The notes: generated by a model from the letters alone, not told the origin. A DNA stretch of 64,000 nucleotides from Rhyzopertha dominica (GCA_025024175.1 QCXZ01000041.1:4025786-4089785), one strand, 5' to 3'; positions 25,870 through 37,110 are shown, numbered from the stretch's first letter. Numbers and translations: made by a program.

Positions 25870-26581
25870 CCTTTCGCAATGCAAAAGTTTGACGTCGTTT
25901 TCATTTAAGTGATGTTTTTAATAGCTCTACCTGATTGTCCTATGTATATCATGTCACATTGCATGTATTTTATTTGATAAATGCCGTTTTTGTTCAATTT
26001 GTTGGATTTTGGCTTATTATTAACTAGAAGACCTCCCAAATTGCACTTATTAATCTCTATTGCCTTTATTCCGAGTCTATTCAGCCTATTTTTAACACAA
26101 ACACTATCTCCTTTGACATAATTTACTGCGGCAAAAATACGTTCTTTTTCATTGATGTTAGCATTGTACAGGATTCTTTGTATTCTAATTTTATATTGCT
26201 TTTTAAGTATTTGGTCCACAATTTTCATATCGTATCCATTGTTAAAGGCTATTTGTTTAATTGTCGTCAATTCTTTTTCGAAACCTTCTTTTCTAAGTGG
26301 TATATTTATTAGTCTGTTTATTAAACTATAAAACACGGAATGCTCAATCTGTAGCGATTGATTTGAAGAAGCCGGGACATCTGACTGTGTTGGTTTTCTA
26401 TAAATTTTAGAGTGTCTATTTTACTATTTTTTACGAACATTGATAAGTCCAGAAAATGAAGAACTCCATCCTTTTCTTTTTCTAGGGTAAATTGAATCTT
26501 TTTATTTATTGCATTTAAGAATACATCCAACTGCCTGTCAGTTCCAGTCAAAATACAAAAAATATCATCAACATATCTAAT
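25870..26581 (-). pseudogene. Penelope-like RT C-terminus and GIY-YIG start, minus copy
   Basis: In order: the RT active-site box YVDD (26564-26575), TGTDRQLDVFLNAINKKIQF, KEKDGVLHFLDLSMF, a +1 shift near 26330, EKELTTIKQIAFNNGYD, then NGIYQIKYMQCDMIYIGQSG. That last piece is the GIY...YIG signature of the Penelope endonuclease. Further left, after a deletion, NDVKLLHCERKGK matches the endonuclease tail. The copy begins just upstream of YVDD, so the whole palm N-terminus is missing. Frameshifts make it inactive. Confidence 0.85.
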
Positions 26582-26992
26582 ATACTACTTAGAAAAGAAA
26601 GTTTCGAAAAAGAATTGACGACAATTAAACAAATAGCCTTTAACAATGGATACGACACAAAAATTGTGGACCAAATACTTAAAAAACAATATAAANTTAG
26701 AATACAAAGAATGCTGTACAATGTTAACATCAATGAAAAAGAACATATTTTTGCCGCAGTAAATTATGTCAAAGGAGTTACTGTTTGTGTTAAAAATAGA
26801 CTGAATAGACTCGGAATAAAAGCAATAGAGATNAATAAGTGCAATTTAGGAGGTCTTCTAGTTAACAATAAGCCAAAATCCAATAAATTGAACAAAAACG
26901 GCATTTACCAAATAAAATGCATGCAATGTGACATGCTATACAACACAAAATTCTGCACATCTGAGTTTAGTATAACGCTGTTTTCTCTTTGA
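26582..26992 (+). pseudogene. Penelope-like linker and endonuclease start, plus copy
   Basis: The plus-strand frame repeats the linker protein of the opposite copy (FEKELTTIKQIAFNNGYDTK and NKNGIYQIKCMQCDMLY) with few substitutions. It stops being similar just before the YIGQ half of GIY-YIG, where the element tip (ending in AGGTAGCTTGG on the minus strand) is joined directly. Two N bases occur inside. It is a truncated duplicate and cannot be functional. Confidence 0.8.
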
Positions 26993-27111
26993 CAATGACC
27001 GTTCTAGGTCGAAACGATCGCCAGAGTTATCTGACAAATCAAGTGAGATAAAGCACATACGTACAATCAGCTTGTTTCCAAGCTACCTAATTGAATAGTA
27101 AAGTATTTAGT

Positions 27112-27322
27112 TAATAAGATAATATTTTGTCGGATAGATCGCTGTCTCTTGAAAACACTGACAAAAAATTAATAGTCTGACGTTTCGATTACACCTGTAA
27201 TCTTTGTCAAAGACGAAGAACCTTTGACAAAGATTACAGGTGTAATCGAAACGTCAGACTATTAATTTTTTGTCAGTGTTTTCAAGAGACAGCGATCTAT
27301 CCGACAAAATATAATCTTATTA
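27112..27322. repeat. Near-perfect 101-bp-arm palindrome with 9-nt spacer
   Basis: Arms 27112-27212 and 27222-27322 are inverted copies with only an occasional mismatch, separated by a 9-nt spacer (ACGAAGAAC). Each arm contains TAATCGAAACGTCAGACT preceded by a hairpin (GATTACAGGTGTAATC). This is the stem-plus-GAAACGTC layout of PLE hammerhead-like tips. It probably arose from head-to-head joining of two PLE ends and lies directly right of the PLE pair. Confidence 0.9.
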
Positions 27323-28039
27323 TATTATGGACGCTGAAAGCATTCACCCTCGTAAAGTATTTAGTTCTTTTTATATATATATCAGTGTTTTGCATCTGTC
27401 TTTGTTAGTTCGAATACCGATCATCGCAAGAGATCATCTTCGTTAGCTGTAAATAATTATCATTGCCAGAATGATCTTATAATCTTTATAAGCTTCATTG
27501 TACCAGCTCTTAAGGCATGTAACGGCAGCTTATAAGACGCAGCTTGCCTAAATTTTTAATATTCCACCGCCATACGGAACCGCTTTCTCTAGAGGATTTA
27601 CCGCTTCACTCAGAGTAGGTATATATCTCAGTTGTCTGCGCGTTCTTGTCTTTACAGTGCATTTGCAAATTATTCCACCCTGCACAGCGTCATGCTAAAG
27701 CGTTTTTTATGGAGTTTGTTTTACGCGAATCCATAGCGGATACACAGAGGGAGGAAAATGCTGTAGAGCTCGTTTGTAGCAGCACTTGACGGAAGGCCCC
27801 AACGGTGGAAGCGGTGCTTAATTTTTGCAGCAAATGCACACAATGCAGCCATTTGGGGAATGCAATTTGTCGGCGGTCATTCAGTTTTTTCTCATTAGGC
27901 ATGGACTCCGAAACCTGGGTACTAATACAGCGGCGTTATGAATGCAAAAAGTGGAATAGTGTTATTGAAGCTCTGTATACTGTCTTAATGACCATATTGT
28001 TGTCACAAAAGTGTAAACTGTTGCGTNTTTTCTTCTCGG

Positions 28040-28210
28040 CATGGTGGTTTTGAGTCNCGCAAGGCTCCAACTTAGGGCCCCTATTATTTTTAATATTCAT
28101 TAACGATTTATCAACAATTATCGCATTTTATCGCCGACAATTTAGCTTCAAATTTGAAATCTATGACTGACAGAGCGTCTTGAAAACGGCTACTCAGTGG
28201 TGTATGTTTA
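28040..28210 (+). pseudogene. Non-LTR reverse transcriptase scrap
   Basis: QGSNLGPLLFLIFINDLST is the conserved Q-G-S-x-L-G-P-L-L-F-x-x-F-I-N-D-L block of jockey/CR1-type RTs. A frame change follows, then LASNLKSMTDRALKTATQW-like sequence from the next conserved region. No catalytic F-A-D-D box survives intact. Nothing else of the element was recognised. Confidence 0.7.
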
Positions 28211-31200
28211 AGTTACGATCTTTTTTTGAAACACTAGGGGATCCGGTTGACGTCTTTCTGAAAATCTTTTTCCATTTTCAATATATATCGTAAAGATGTT
28301 AAACTTCTCTAGTATGGTGAATGCTACCCTTTTCATCAAACTTCTGCTGAACGTAATAAAAATGACGAGTTTAAGAGCTACCCTACCCGTTCCTGCCCAT
28401 GCTATTACATGTAAAACGATTTTACGTCCAGAGAAGCCAATTTTTAACCCACTGCTCCAATTTTTTGATATGTTGTTCTGTATACAAATATCTAGGGCAC
28501 TGCATTGCGTATTTTTAATTTTTCCGTAAGATTTTTGCTAAAAAGTGACTTTTGTTTTAGCATTTGCGTAATATGCGTATATTTCGGTGATTTATCAAAA
28601 TTGATTTGCATTTGTTAGGATTATTGAATGAAACAAATTTTATAGAATACATTGTCGATCTTTTGATCAGAGACATTACCGAATCGACTCGATCTTTTTG
28701 TTTCTGATATTTTAATTTATTTGACGTAATAGTGTACTTTATTCGAGGTACTTATTAATATAGTCGATTCTGATATTCGATTTGTAACAGTCACTGTTAT
28801 CGGCGCCTGATTTTAAGCTGTAGCCACGAATGTGATTTGCCAAAAATTAAATTTGACAGATGAAGGAAATAATCTCAAACAATAACTAAAATTATTAAAA
28901 AGAATATGTCCCTATTTGTCTAATTAAGACCTGTAAAGGGGCGCATGGAGTTCCTTCTTTAATAGTCAAGGATGCCATGTAAATAATGAAAATTATTGTT
29001 TGGAAACATTTTGCATCCATTTTAACGAAAAATAAGATTTTATTAAAGCATATGAAACCTAACAATATATATTTGCTTAATAAGGAAAAATATATATTTA
29101 CCTATTTCGATCATAGCGATGCGGCTGTGGCCCCTTTAAAAATTCTTGATGTAAAATAACAATATCTGTCAAAAGTATCTAAATTTTTTTGTATCTACAT
29201 ACCTTAGCATGATATTGAGAACTGAGGAAATGTTGTTATTTAAAAATTCGCTACAGCTTTAAAATAAAAGATATTATAAAAACGGCGATTGTACGATTAC
29301 TTTTTTGTTGTTAGTTGAACCGTATAATCGACGTTTTTATAATGTAATGTACACACCGCAACTCTCCAGTATTAATAATTATTGAGATACACTGTACTTA
29401 CAACGAAAATTGGACACCCTGTACCATAAATGAATAATTTAATCTATACCTGTACACAGATAACTAACACTTGTAAATATAAGCAAATCCGAGTATGAAT
29501 GGGAGTTTTCAGAAAGAATTTCGCTAAACCAAAATAAAATCAGATATGTAATGATTTGTATAATTATCGTACTCTGTAAGAACTTTGGATAATTATAATT
29601 GTTATCAGTTCCACTCTGTCTCTCACCTTTGAGTATATTAGATATCAATTTTCTATCTTCTGTGCAATACCAGTAACATTTCATTTACAGGTTGACTTTT
29701 TTGGGCGTTTTACATAGATTCTATCGTCGTCGTCTCAATATGAGCTTTAACCTCATGTCCCCACAGTAACCGTTTTATTAGAAAATAGTAAGGACATCTC
29801 AGTTATACAAACTCAGTCTGCCTGCTCTTTGAACGGCAGGATACAAATCGTGCCCAAACAAGAGATACTCCGTTATAGCACATCCACCCTGGCACACAAA
29901 TTTATTGCCCCAAACTAAGTGAGCGCAATAAATGCAGGTAGTCTTGGTGGGTGGACCCTAATATCTGAGGGTTTGTCTATACCACTATTAGAATGAAATT
30001 TGATGAAAATAACCGGTGGCGGTCCCTAGCGGAATTTGGGTTTCGGCTCGACCTACCCTCCGCCCTTAACAAACACTTTTGTTAGCTGTCACAACAAGAT
30101 GTTAGAGCGTGTACATTGTTTTTTTTGTTAATCATGACTAACCGGTAAATATATTCTGAAAACTTGGAGAATAGAAAATCAGAATCTGCCAAATTAATTA
30201 ATTAATCTATGCTAATATTTAAAAACATAACCTTGTGTTATATGTCAGAAACAAATGACCTTCTTATTTGTTTATAATACGTCAAATTTAATGTAAAATT
30301 CTGTATAAAAAATACCTCTGCACAGTTTTCGTATCTTTCAAATAATGAACGTCATGCAGGAAATATGATTTGAGAGAGATTAATACTACTTAGCTTGATT
30401 GGTAGCTAGACATGTAGTATATAATCTCTTAAATTATTTGTCGCTATAAAATATCCAGTCTACCTGTATAACAAAGTAGCGCTCTCTACCACTTTACATA
30501 ATCTGAGTTTGAGGCACTTGCTCCTATTGATCTGCCTTTTTGCCGGAACGAAATGGAAAATGTTGACTTGTCCATTTCTCATGCACATGATATTAAAATA
30601 TTTTCTGCAGTCACATTTGCGGAACACATTTATTTGATGTCTGGTTTGCTGGAAGGCGACATAATAGATTTTTTGATATTCCCAGGTGAATTTAAAAATC
30701 ACTGAAGTTGGCGTTTAAATTTCCGATTGCCACTCTACACAGGAGGAATTTTTGCAACATCTTTATAGAATGCTGTATATAACGTATCGTATTCCAACAA
30801 AATCTGATAACTTAGTGATAGAAAGCCTGTCTTTGTCACCTACACAACCAGAGCTAAAGCGATATTTTTTGTGGTTACGAGATGCTATTCTATAGAATTT
30901 TTTCCTAATTATTATCTCTAATATAACATAAACGCTTTTGTATTTGTTGCATACAAAAAAGAATGCGTTTACCATTGCATTACGAAGATTGCATTAAAAC
31001 TTTACTTAAAGTAAACAAACACTTCCCATTCTCCCAAACGAGTTTTGTAAAGCACCATTTCGCGAAAACTAACATAAAAGCGGCTGTCCTGTTTGAATAA
31101 AACAACTAAGTTCTTCGAGAAGTTCCTGCCAACTACCTGCATTCTATTGCTTGAACAAACATGCCAGCTAAGTAAGTAATTGATTCCGTGAGCTCCTTTA

Positions 31201-31559
31201 ACAGGGTCGCATCTTGCCTATTAATTAAAATTCCTGTTAAACACGCAGCAGATCAAGTTGAAAACTTTGAGGGAGTAGCGTTGTCAAACTTCCACCTGTA
31301 CAAACAGAATCTCTGTCTTCGTTTACAAGGTGAGAAGATTTCAATTATAATTGGCGTGGATAGCTTTTAATTTTCAGCTTCATCGTTTAGTTTCAAAGAT
31401 ATGTTTCCTACAGTTATTTTAAAGACTTCTAAAGGTATCACAGTCTTCCACGTTAGCAGCACTCGCATCTGGCATGACAGTTTTTGTTATAGGTCGCTAT
31501 TAAGTAGAAACTTTTGTTTGTTGTTTGTTTTTTCGGTTTTATTCGTTATTATTTCACAT

Positions 31560-31960
31560 TCTGCTTTTGCGACTTCTTCTTCTTCTTCTAGACCTTCTCT
31601 TGTGTCTTGTGGAGTACTACAGGGGGTCAATTCCGGGACCATTGCTTTTCAACTTGCATTTGTCAGTTTTCTATGGAGATGACTCTCAGTTCCTTTGTCG
31701 TAATAAATACGATCTTACAGATGATTTGAATGATTTATACAATGATTCTTCAGCATAGTCGCTTACAATAAATCCTACTACATATAAAATGATTTTATTT
31801 GGAGTGCCACCCACTTCCGCCTTATATGGTGATATTATTGCTGATCTAAATATCAAAATCCGAGACCAGCCCTTCCAAGATTGTAAATTTTGCGCGAAAT
31901 TTGGGTTTGTTGTTTTTAACAATATATAACATTCATTATCTCCTAAACATGAAACAGAAA
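31560..31960 (+). pseudogene. Non-LTR reverse transcriptase scrap
   Basis: Across two frames: RPSLVSCGVLQGVNSG (degenerate G-V-P-Q-G-S), GPLLFNLHLSVFYGDDSQF (including a Y-x-D-D-like GDD), LNDLYNDSSA, then PTTYKMILFGVPPTSA. The order matches the RT palm and the x-N-x-x-K-T-x-x-x-x-F-G block. Frameshifts make it a relic; its relation to the other RT pieces is unresolved. Confidence 0.65.
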
Positions 31961-32517
31961 ATCTATCTGTGCAATACTGTGGTTCTCTCCCTTTTTAATT
32001 TTGCAGATTCTAGACCCACTAGGGATCCTTGTGGAATCGCAGAAGAAATGTCTTTATCCCAACACCACGTACCAATTTCGATTAGAAACTGTGTACCAAA
32101 CTAATAGCATGTTCATGAAAAATCACTGTAGTCAAAAATTGATAGTAGTAAACTATAAATAACAGTATCAAAAGCTTTAGAAGACCAGCTTCGTCAGTGT
32201 GTCGTCATTAGTGATATTTAACAATAATGATGTGCAGTTTTGCCCTTTTCTTAAAGAAAATGTGGCAGCTGACAGAATGTCTATTTTAGATGTCAAGGAT
32301 AACATAGTGTCTTCATTTGCAGATTTAAATCTAAACTTCTCTTTGCCATGCAGCTCCAGCGAATGAGATCTGATCTGACTGAAGGTATAAAATATGTTCA
32401 TATTTAAGAACTGAACACAAGATAGGCTTTTACAAAAATTTTCAAAATATTCTCGCAAATGTTAAACGACGGGAACTGCGGCCAGTGCAGCGGAATTTCC
32501 TTTGCGGAGTCATTTTT

Positions 32518-32841
32518 AGTCCAGTCAACGAAGCAAAACGAAATGAAATAAATCGTGTAGTTTTGGATTTTTATGTAGTAGTAGAGATTGTTTCCATTAA
32601 CAACATCCTGACAGTAAGATGTGAGCGTTGGGAAGGGGGGAGAGGGAGGTACGTTTTTCGTGAATATCTCGGAATCGGCGTCATTTAGCGGAATACCGTA
32701 TACAAAAATAAAGTAAATTAAATTCTCCCTCCCTTCCCAACACTCACACCCCAGCGGTTGCGACTTTTAGTAGGTAACCTCTACTACTATACAGAAATCC
32801 AGAACTACACGATGCCTTTTTTTATCTTCGTTGACTAGACT
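32518..32841. mobile_element. Foldback MITE next to the LIM exon donor
   Basis: A 324-bp unit whose halves are inverted copies: AGTCCAGTCAACGAAG at the left and CTTCGTTGACTAGACT at the right. TCGTGTAGTT and GTAGTAGTAGAG lie further in. Arms are about 125 bp with small gaps. It has no coding content and lies within 35 bp of the Rap1GAP LIM-exon splice donor, inside the following intron. No clear target duplication was identified. Confidence 0.75.
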
Positions 32842-32877
32842 ATTTCTGCAAGACATCGAAGGACGACCCATACTCAC

Positions 32878-33153
32878 CTGAACAAGCCTGCGGCGGTAGC
32901 GGAAAGATGAGGGTGGTCGAAGATTTTCTCCTGGCCACGGCACAGCCCAAAGATTGCGGCTTGAACGAACGCAACTGCTGCATGAAGTCCGAGCACTCCA
33001 TGAGGGCGACGTCAGCGAAGTGCAGGTCGCAAAGTATCTGATTCTTGAAGCGACGAGCGCGCTTCTGGTTGGGGCCCGTCAGATTCAGGCCGCAGGAGTT
33101 GCAGCGGAGGCATTCCTCGTGGTAGTGGTTGTTGTCGTACAGGGGAGACGGTT
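32878..33153 (-). CDS. Rapgap1: LIM-domain exon of Rap1GAP
   Basis: The proposed exon runs from a CCAG acceptor (start at 33153; weak pyrimidine tract, so approximate) to TCAG|GTGAGTA. It encodes the second half of a LIM domain: NNHYHEECLRCNSCGLNL gives H-x2-C and C-x2-C, and FKNQILCDLH gives C-x2-H after a 20-residue spacer. A segment follows, ending KSSTTLIFPLPPQACS. The first Cys pair must come from an upstream exon not identified here. The donor phase joins exactly to the Rap1GAP exon at 3988. LIM domains bind zinc and mediate protein-protein contacts. Codon use and GC content are higher than in the surroundings, as expected for a conserved exon. Confidence 0.8.
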
Positions 33154-33329
33154 CTGGAACGGATTCATCTCGATTAGTCACATCTCGATGTCGGATGATA
33201 TGGGTTAAACCGCAGCTAGTCAAAATCTTTGTCGGATTCGAATAACCAGGACATATTCTGTCGACGAGCTTGAAATAAAATTGTGTGTATGTGAAACGTT
33301 TAAGCTTAATATTGAAGGTTAAGGGAGAA

Positions 33330-33680
33330 GCAGTGACCAGGTTAAAGAAAGACTCTTTTCAACCAATTCAAGCTTTCTGAATATTTTATTCCTTCCTCGG
33401 ACACTTGTCCTCATACAGTGTTCAGCTAATCCCACACGCTCGTGCATTCTACTTTCCAAACACCTTCCAATTTGTCCAACACAAGATGAGGAACAACTAA
33501 TATTGTAAACAACATTAGACTTTAAACTATTTTATTTTAGAGAAGACAGAAGACAATTCTGGGTATATTCCTAAAGATGTTAGTAACTCTTTCTGTTAGG
33601 TCTTGAACATTACAAATTAATTTATGTGTGGGTAAGCTCGTATTCATACTATTTCGATTTAAAGATATAGTTAGAGAACG
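33330..33680 (-). pseudogene. Penelope-like GIY-YIG endonuclease relic
   Basis: Minus-strand frames yield HKLICNVQDLTERVTNIF, then SNVVYNISCSSSCVGQIGR and CLESRMHERVGLAEHC. This is the linker plus the GIY-YIG core (N-V-V-Y-x-I-x-C...V-G-Q-x-G-R) and the following Arg/His-rich block. It is a different subfamily from the copies at 13.4, 26 and 45 kb. No RT domain or element ends are visible. Confidence 0.75.
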
Positions 33681-33883
33681 ATCTACAGGATAAGAATTTT
33701 CTATTAAAATTTATTTTAGTTGACAAAGAAAGATGGAAAATTCAGACTACTCTATTGTAGAGATCTTGGACCAAATTATCTTTCATATACATTTTATGAT
33801 AAGAATGGAAAGTAATTTACCTAAGGGAATGCTTTTGTTAGATTCCAACAAATTTTTTATCAGCGAATAATTCAGAGTCTTGT

Positions 33884-34160
33884 ACAGGGTGTCCCGAAGT
33901 TAGCGTGCAACACTTTAAGGATTGTATCTTAGACATTACTGTAAGTTAAGCTAAAACTCCTTTTTGTTTTCGGGATAAACGGATTTGCGATAACCTGACT
34001 TAACTGTCTTAGAGAACCATGCAAAGTAAACAATAATGGTACTCTTTCCTCATCTGTCTAAACTGTACCGCTTCGTCAGAAAATGAGAACAAAGATCTAT
34101 ATTGCCATGAAGGAAACACAAATAATGTAATCATCAACTAGGCATAGTCATAAAACAAAA
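33884..34160. other. Transposon-like tip CAGGGTGTCCCGAAGTT
   Basis: TACAGGGTGTCCCGAAGTTAG resembles a Tc1/mariner terminal repeat next to TA. No matching inverted partner was found in the window, so only one end of a dead or deleted element may be present. The rest of this stretch has no recognised feature. Confidence 0.3.
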
Positions 34161-34299
34161 ACTTGTTTACTTTCTTATCTGTCACTGTCACTATTGTATT
34201 TGTACTAAGTTGTGTTTTGCTAACTTTTGTATTACTTCATGTTGGGCTAAACACTTGTTCCAAAAAATATCAACATACCATACCAACATACAAAAATGT

Positions 34300-34770
34300 A
34301 TCATATCATTCAGACCTTCTGTCTCCGGTGTTCCTCAGGGTAGCATTTGTGGACCTGTTCTTTTCGTGTATTTGACTTACATCAGTGTATCAAGACATGT
34401 TCTATGCATTTATACGCAGGCATTAACATGATTAATGATGCTCTTAAATCTGCAAATCACGGGTTGCACCTAAATGATTCCAAAACCAAAGGACTATGTT
34501 TTGGCTTACCTTTAAATTATATATAAGTAATACTAGGATTGAATGGGTAGATGGAACTAAGCACCTTGGTGTCATTTTTTACAGTTCCTTATCGTTTAGT
34601 CTGCACGTTAACCAGATATTTCGCCTATCGCCTTGTGTTATGCCATGCTTTTAAATATGTATTCTTTTTTTTCTCGAATTTTTGCAAAGAAGACTTACTT
34701 TGAATTATATGCGCCACTTTATCAACACATGAGAGACCAAACATTTTGCAGTTATTTACCGTTCACAGCA
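34300..34770 (+). pseudogene. Non-LTR reverse transcriptase relic
   Basis: Plus-strand frames give SVSGVPQGSICGPVLFVYLT, NHGLHLNDSKTKGLCFG and DGTKHLGVIFYSS, then tail sequence including LYAPLYQHMRDQTFCSYLP. These are the G-V-P-Q-G-S, L-N-x-x-K-T and K-x-L-G-V blocks in order. The F-A-D-D region is lost. It belongs to a different family from the longer element starting at 34786, which directly follows. Confidence 0.7.
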
Positions 34771-34785
34771 GACTTAAAATTTTAG

Positions 34786-36665
34786 ATGAGTTTGTCGACA
34801 TTTTTGTTCCTAATCTTAGATTTTCATATATCCAAAACGAAAAGAATGATCTTCAATGCAAATTATAAAAATCATAGTAAATACAAGAAATTTGAAAGCA
34901 TTTATCACTTTAATGAATTTAAACGTTTACGCGGTGAACTAAAAATACAAATTTCACATGCTTTTGTTCAGAATAAGAAAGGGCGTTCGAGAATACCTAA
35001 TGAATGTTTCTTGAATGATGAAAAAATTGATAATCCACGCCAGATAGTCAATGGTTGCCGGCAATATAAATGGTTCAAATTTATTTTAACACATTTCCCG
35101 AATCCGATATTCAAAAGTCTATATTCAAATTAAAAAACGGAATGATCTGTGGAGATGATCAGATACGTAGCTTTTTAATTAAAGATTGTTCGAGGGTTCT
35201 TATCTCACCTTTAAAGTATTTGTTTAATCTTATATTGTCTACAGTTCATTTCCCGATATTTAGAAAGTTACAAGAGTGTGTCCTGTTTTAAACAGCGGCA
35301 ATCCCTCTGACCTCAAAAATTATTGCCCCATTGCAATTTTATCAAATTTTGCGAAGGTGTTGGAGATGTTATTGCACAATATAATTTTTAAAGACATTAA
35401 GCATTGCATTTCACCTAACCAACATGGATTCTATCCAAAACGTTCTACTGTAACTAACTTAGCAGTCTACTGCAAATATTATAGATAATAAAGGTCAAGT
35501 TGATGCAGTGTATACTGACTTCTCGAAGGCCTTCGACAGAGTGGACCATTGTGTTCTACTTAATAAACTAGAGCAGCTTGGATTGAGTGATTATCTAGAT
35601 CAACTAGTAAAATCATATCTCACTCAACGTAAATTATATGTTACATATAACGGTTTTTAATCATACAACTTTTTAGCAACCTCCGGAGTTCCTCAGGGTT
35701 CTAGTTTGGAGCCATTGCTGTCTATTTTGTTTATAAATGATCTATCACTTTCGTTAGAATCTAATCATCTGTTTTTTGCGGATGACTTAAAATTATTTTC
35801 TGAGGTATCCGGCGAGGATGACTGTTTAGTATTGCAAGGGCAGGTTAACCGTGTGGCTAGATGGTGTGCTGTGAATATTGACAAGTGTAAGGTTTGCACG
35901 TTTACCCTTAGAAGGCAAGCTTTAATATTTAATTATACAATTGAAGCAGTCGAGTTGATGCGTTGCTACAGCGTTAAAGATCTTGGTGTTAGTTATGATT
36001 GTAAATTATCTTTTACTGATCACATAGACTCAACGGTAAAAGCTGCCTATAAAGCTCTAGGTTTTATTATTCGCAATTCAGAATCGTTCAATAATATTAG
36101 TGTACTGAAATCTTTATATTTTACTTTTGTTCGTTCCAAATTGGAATACTGCAGTTTAATATGGTATCCTCATTATCAAAACCGAGAAAATTCAGAGACG
36201 ATTTCTTAAGTTTTTGTCGTATCGAGGAGACAATTATTATCCGCATAGAGGATATAATCATGCACTCTTGTAGCAAAGGTTTGATGTTAGTTCTCTGCAG
36301 GCTAGAAGGATACGCACTAGTTTAACATTTTTATTTAAAGTATTTCATGGCGATGTTGACTGTCCTTTTTTGCTGGAATTATTTAATATAAGAGTACCTA
36401 GGCTTGGTTCCCGGGATGGTGGCACTTTTTATTGTTCAAATGCTAGAACCAATGTTTATTATGTCAAATAACTTTAATAGGATATCTGGACATTGTGACA
36501 TTCATTGTGATAGTCCGAAAAAGCTGTTGTCGTTTGTGGTAACTGAGCAGTAGTATATTATATTAAAGTGTGTGCTGTGTATTTGCTAAAAATGTTAATT
36601 TTTCTATTTTATCCTGTAAATGGAAATTTCTGTTGAGTAATAAATGCATTATTATTATTAAAAAA
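34786..36665 (+). pseudogene. Non-LTR retrotransposon, 5'-truncated, RT to 3' end
   Basis: A jockey/CR1-like RT read across four frames. 34786-35133 covers the region before the RT. 35070-35291 carries MICGDDQIRSFLIKDCSRV, and 35276-35488 carries NPSDLKNYCPIAILSNFAK and NQHGFYPKRST. Next comes YTDFSKAFDRVDH near 35515-35550, GVPQGSSLEPLLSILF near 35690, and FFADDLKLF near 35770 with the catalytic ADD. VKDLGVSYDCKLSFTDHID and FVRSKLEYCSLIWYPHY precede a frame change and a tail with DCPFLLELFNIRVPRLGSR. The 3' end is an ATT-rich run (36646-36660). All three catalytic Asp positions are visible, but frameshifts and stops break it. The endonuclease portion is absent. Confidence 0.85.
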
Positions 36666-37110
36666 GAAACTAATATTATAAATAGATGACATTACATCAA
36701 ATTAATTATTTCTAAGGGTAGTATCAAGAAGGTGTGACAAAAAATATATTTTTTAAATTGCAATATACTTCGTTGAATAAGCGTTAAAAAATGTATATGT
36801 GTACCAATGTGTTACGTATAACCTTCTAACTCTATTTTATTTCTTTTCAGGTAAGATGCCGCATCGATTCTTCATCAGGTAAAATCTACTCATAATACCT
36901 ATAACCGACACCACTTTACATCTCTGCATTATACTAATACATTTATTAAAACATCCATCAACCATTGATAACATCCATGCTTAAGATTATTGTCTAGTTC
37001 AACTATTATTATCAGAATTAATTTCCGGAGACACCTTAATATTATCTGCAGAACAAAAAATCATAGTGGTCTGTGACTACGTGTCAACGCCAATGCCGTG
37101 TGAGCGTCGT

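Larger units (their letters stand above)
25521..27105. mobile_element. Two Penelope-like fragments joined head to head
   Basis: A minus-strand copy (25521-26581) and a plus-strand copy (26582-27105) of the same element meet inside the RT region. The outer tips are inverted copies containing AGGTAGCTTGGAAACAAGCT and AACTCTG, a variable base and CGATCGTTTCGACCTAG. The left copy keeps part of the GIY-YIG domain that the right copy has lost. Each is 5'-truncated at a different place. Confidence 0.85.
3989..32877 (-). other. 28.9-kb Rap1GAP intron filled with transposon relics
   Basis: This is the inferred intron between the LIM exon donor (CAG|GTGAGTA, 32877-32876) and the acceptor before 3988. 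Transposon relics listed separately occupy parts of it. I see no gene in these unlisted stretches: 3989-7640, 8990-13050, 14410-16190, 18117-19050, 21489-25520 and 27323-31560. The stretch 11100-11780 is GC-richer than its surroundings without a recognisable protein, and could be a conserved regulatory block. 18350-18730 is similar. Single N bases cluster around 5951-6172. The intron is inferred from splice phase and protein order, not from transcript data. Confidence 0.65.

Noticed and set aside
29270..29415. Small hairpin plus a GGACACCCTGTA tip
   Set aside because: Resembles one end of a mariner-type MITE, but no partner repeat was found; too weak to list as an element.
30460..30702. 80-codon minus-strand frame with a C-D-C-R motif
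   Set aside because: Considered a zinc-binding fragment, but only two Cys are suitably spaced and nothing else supports a domain.
32954..33208. 84-codon plus-strand frame with a run of Val
   Set aside because: It is the antisense shadow of the LIM exon.
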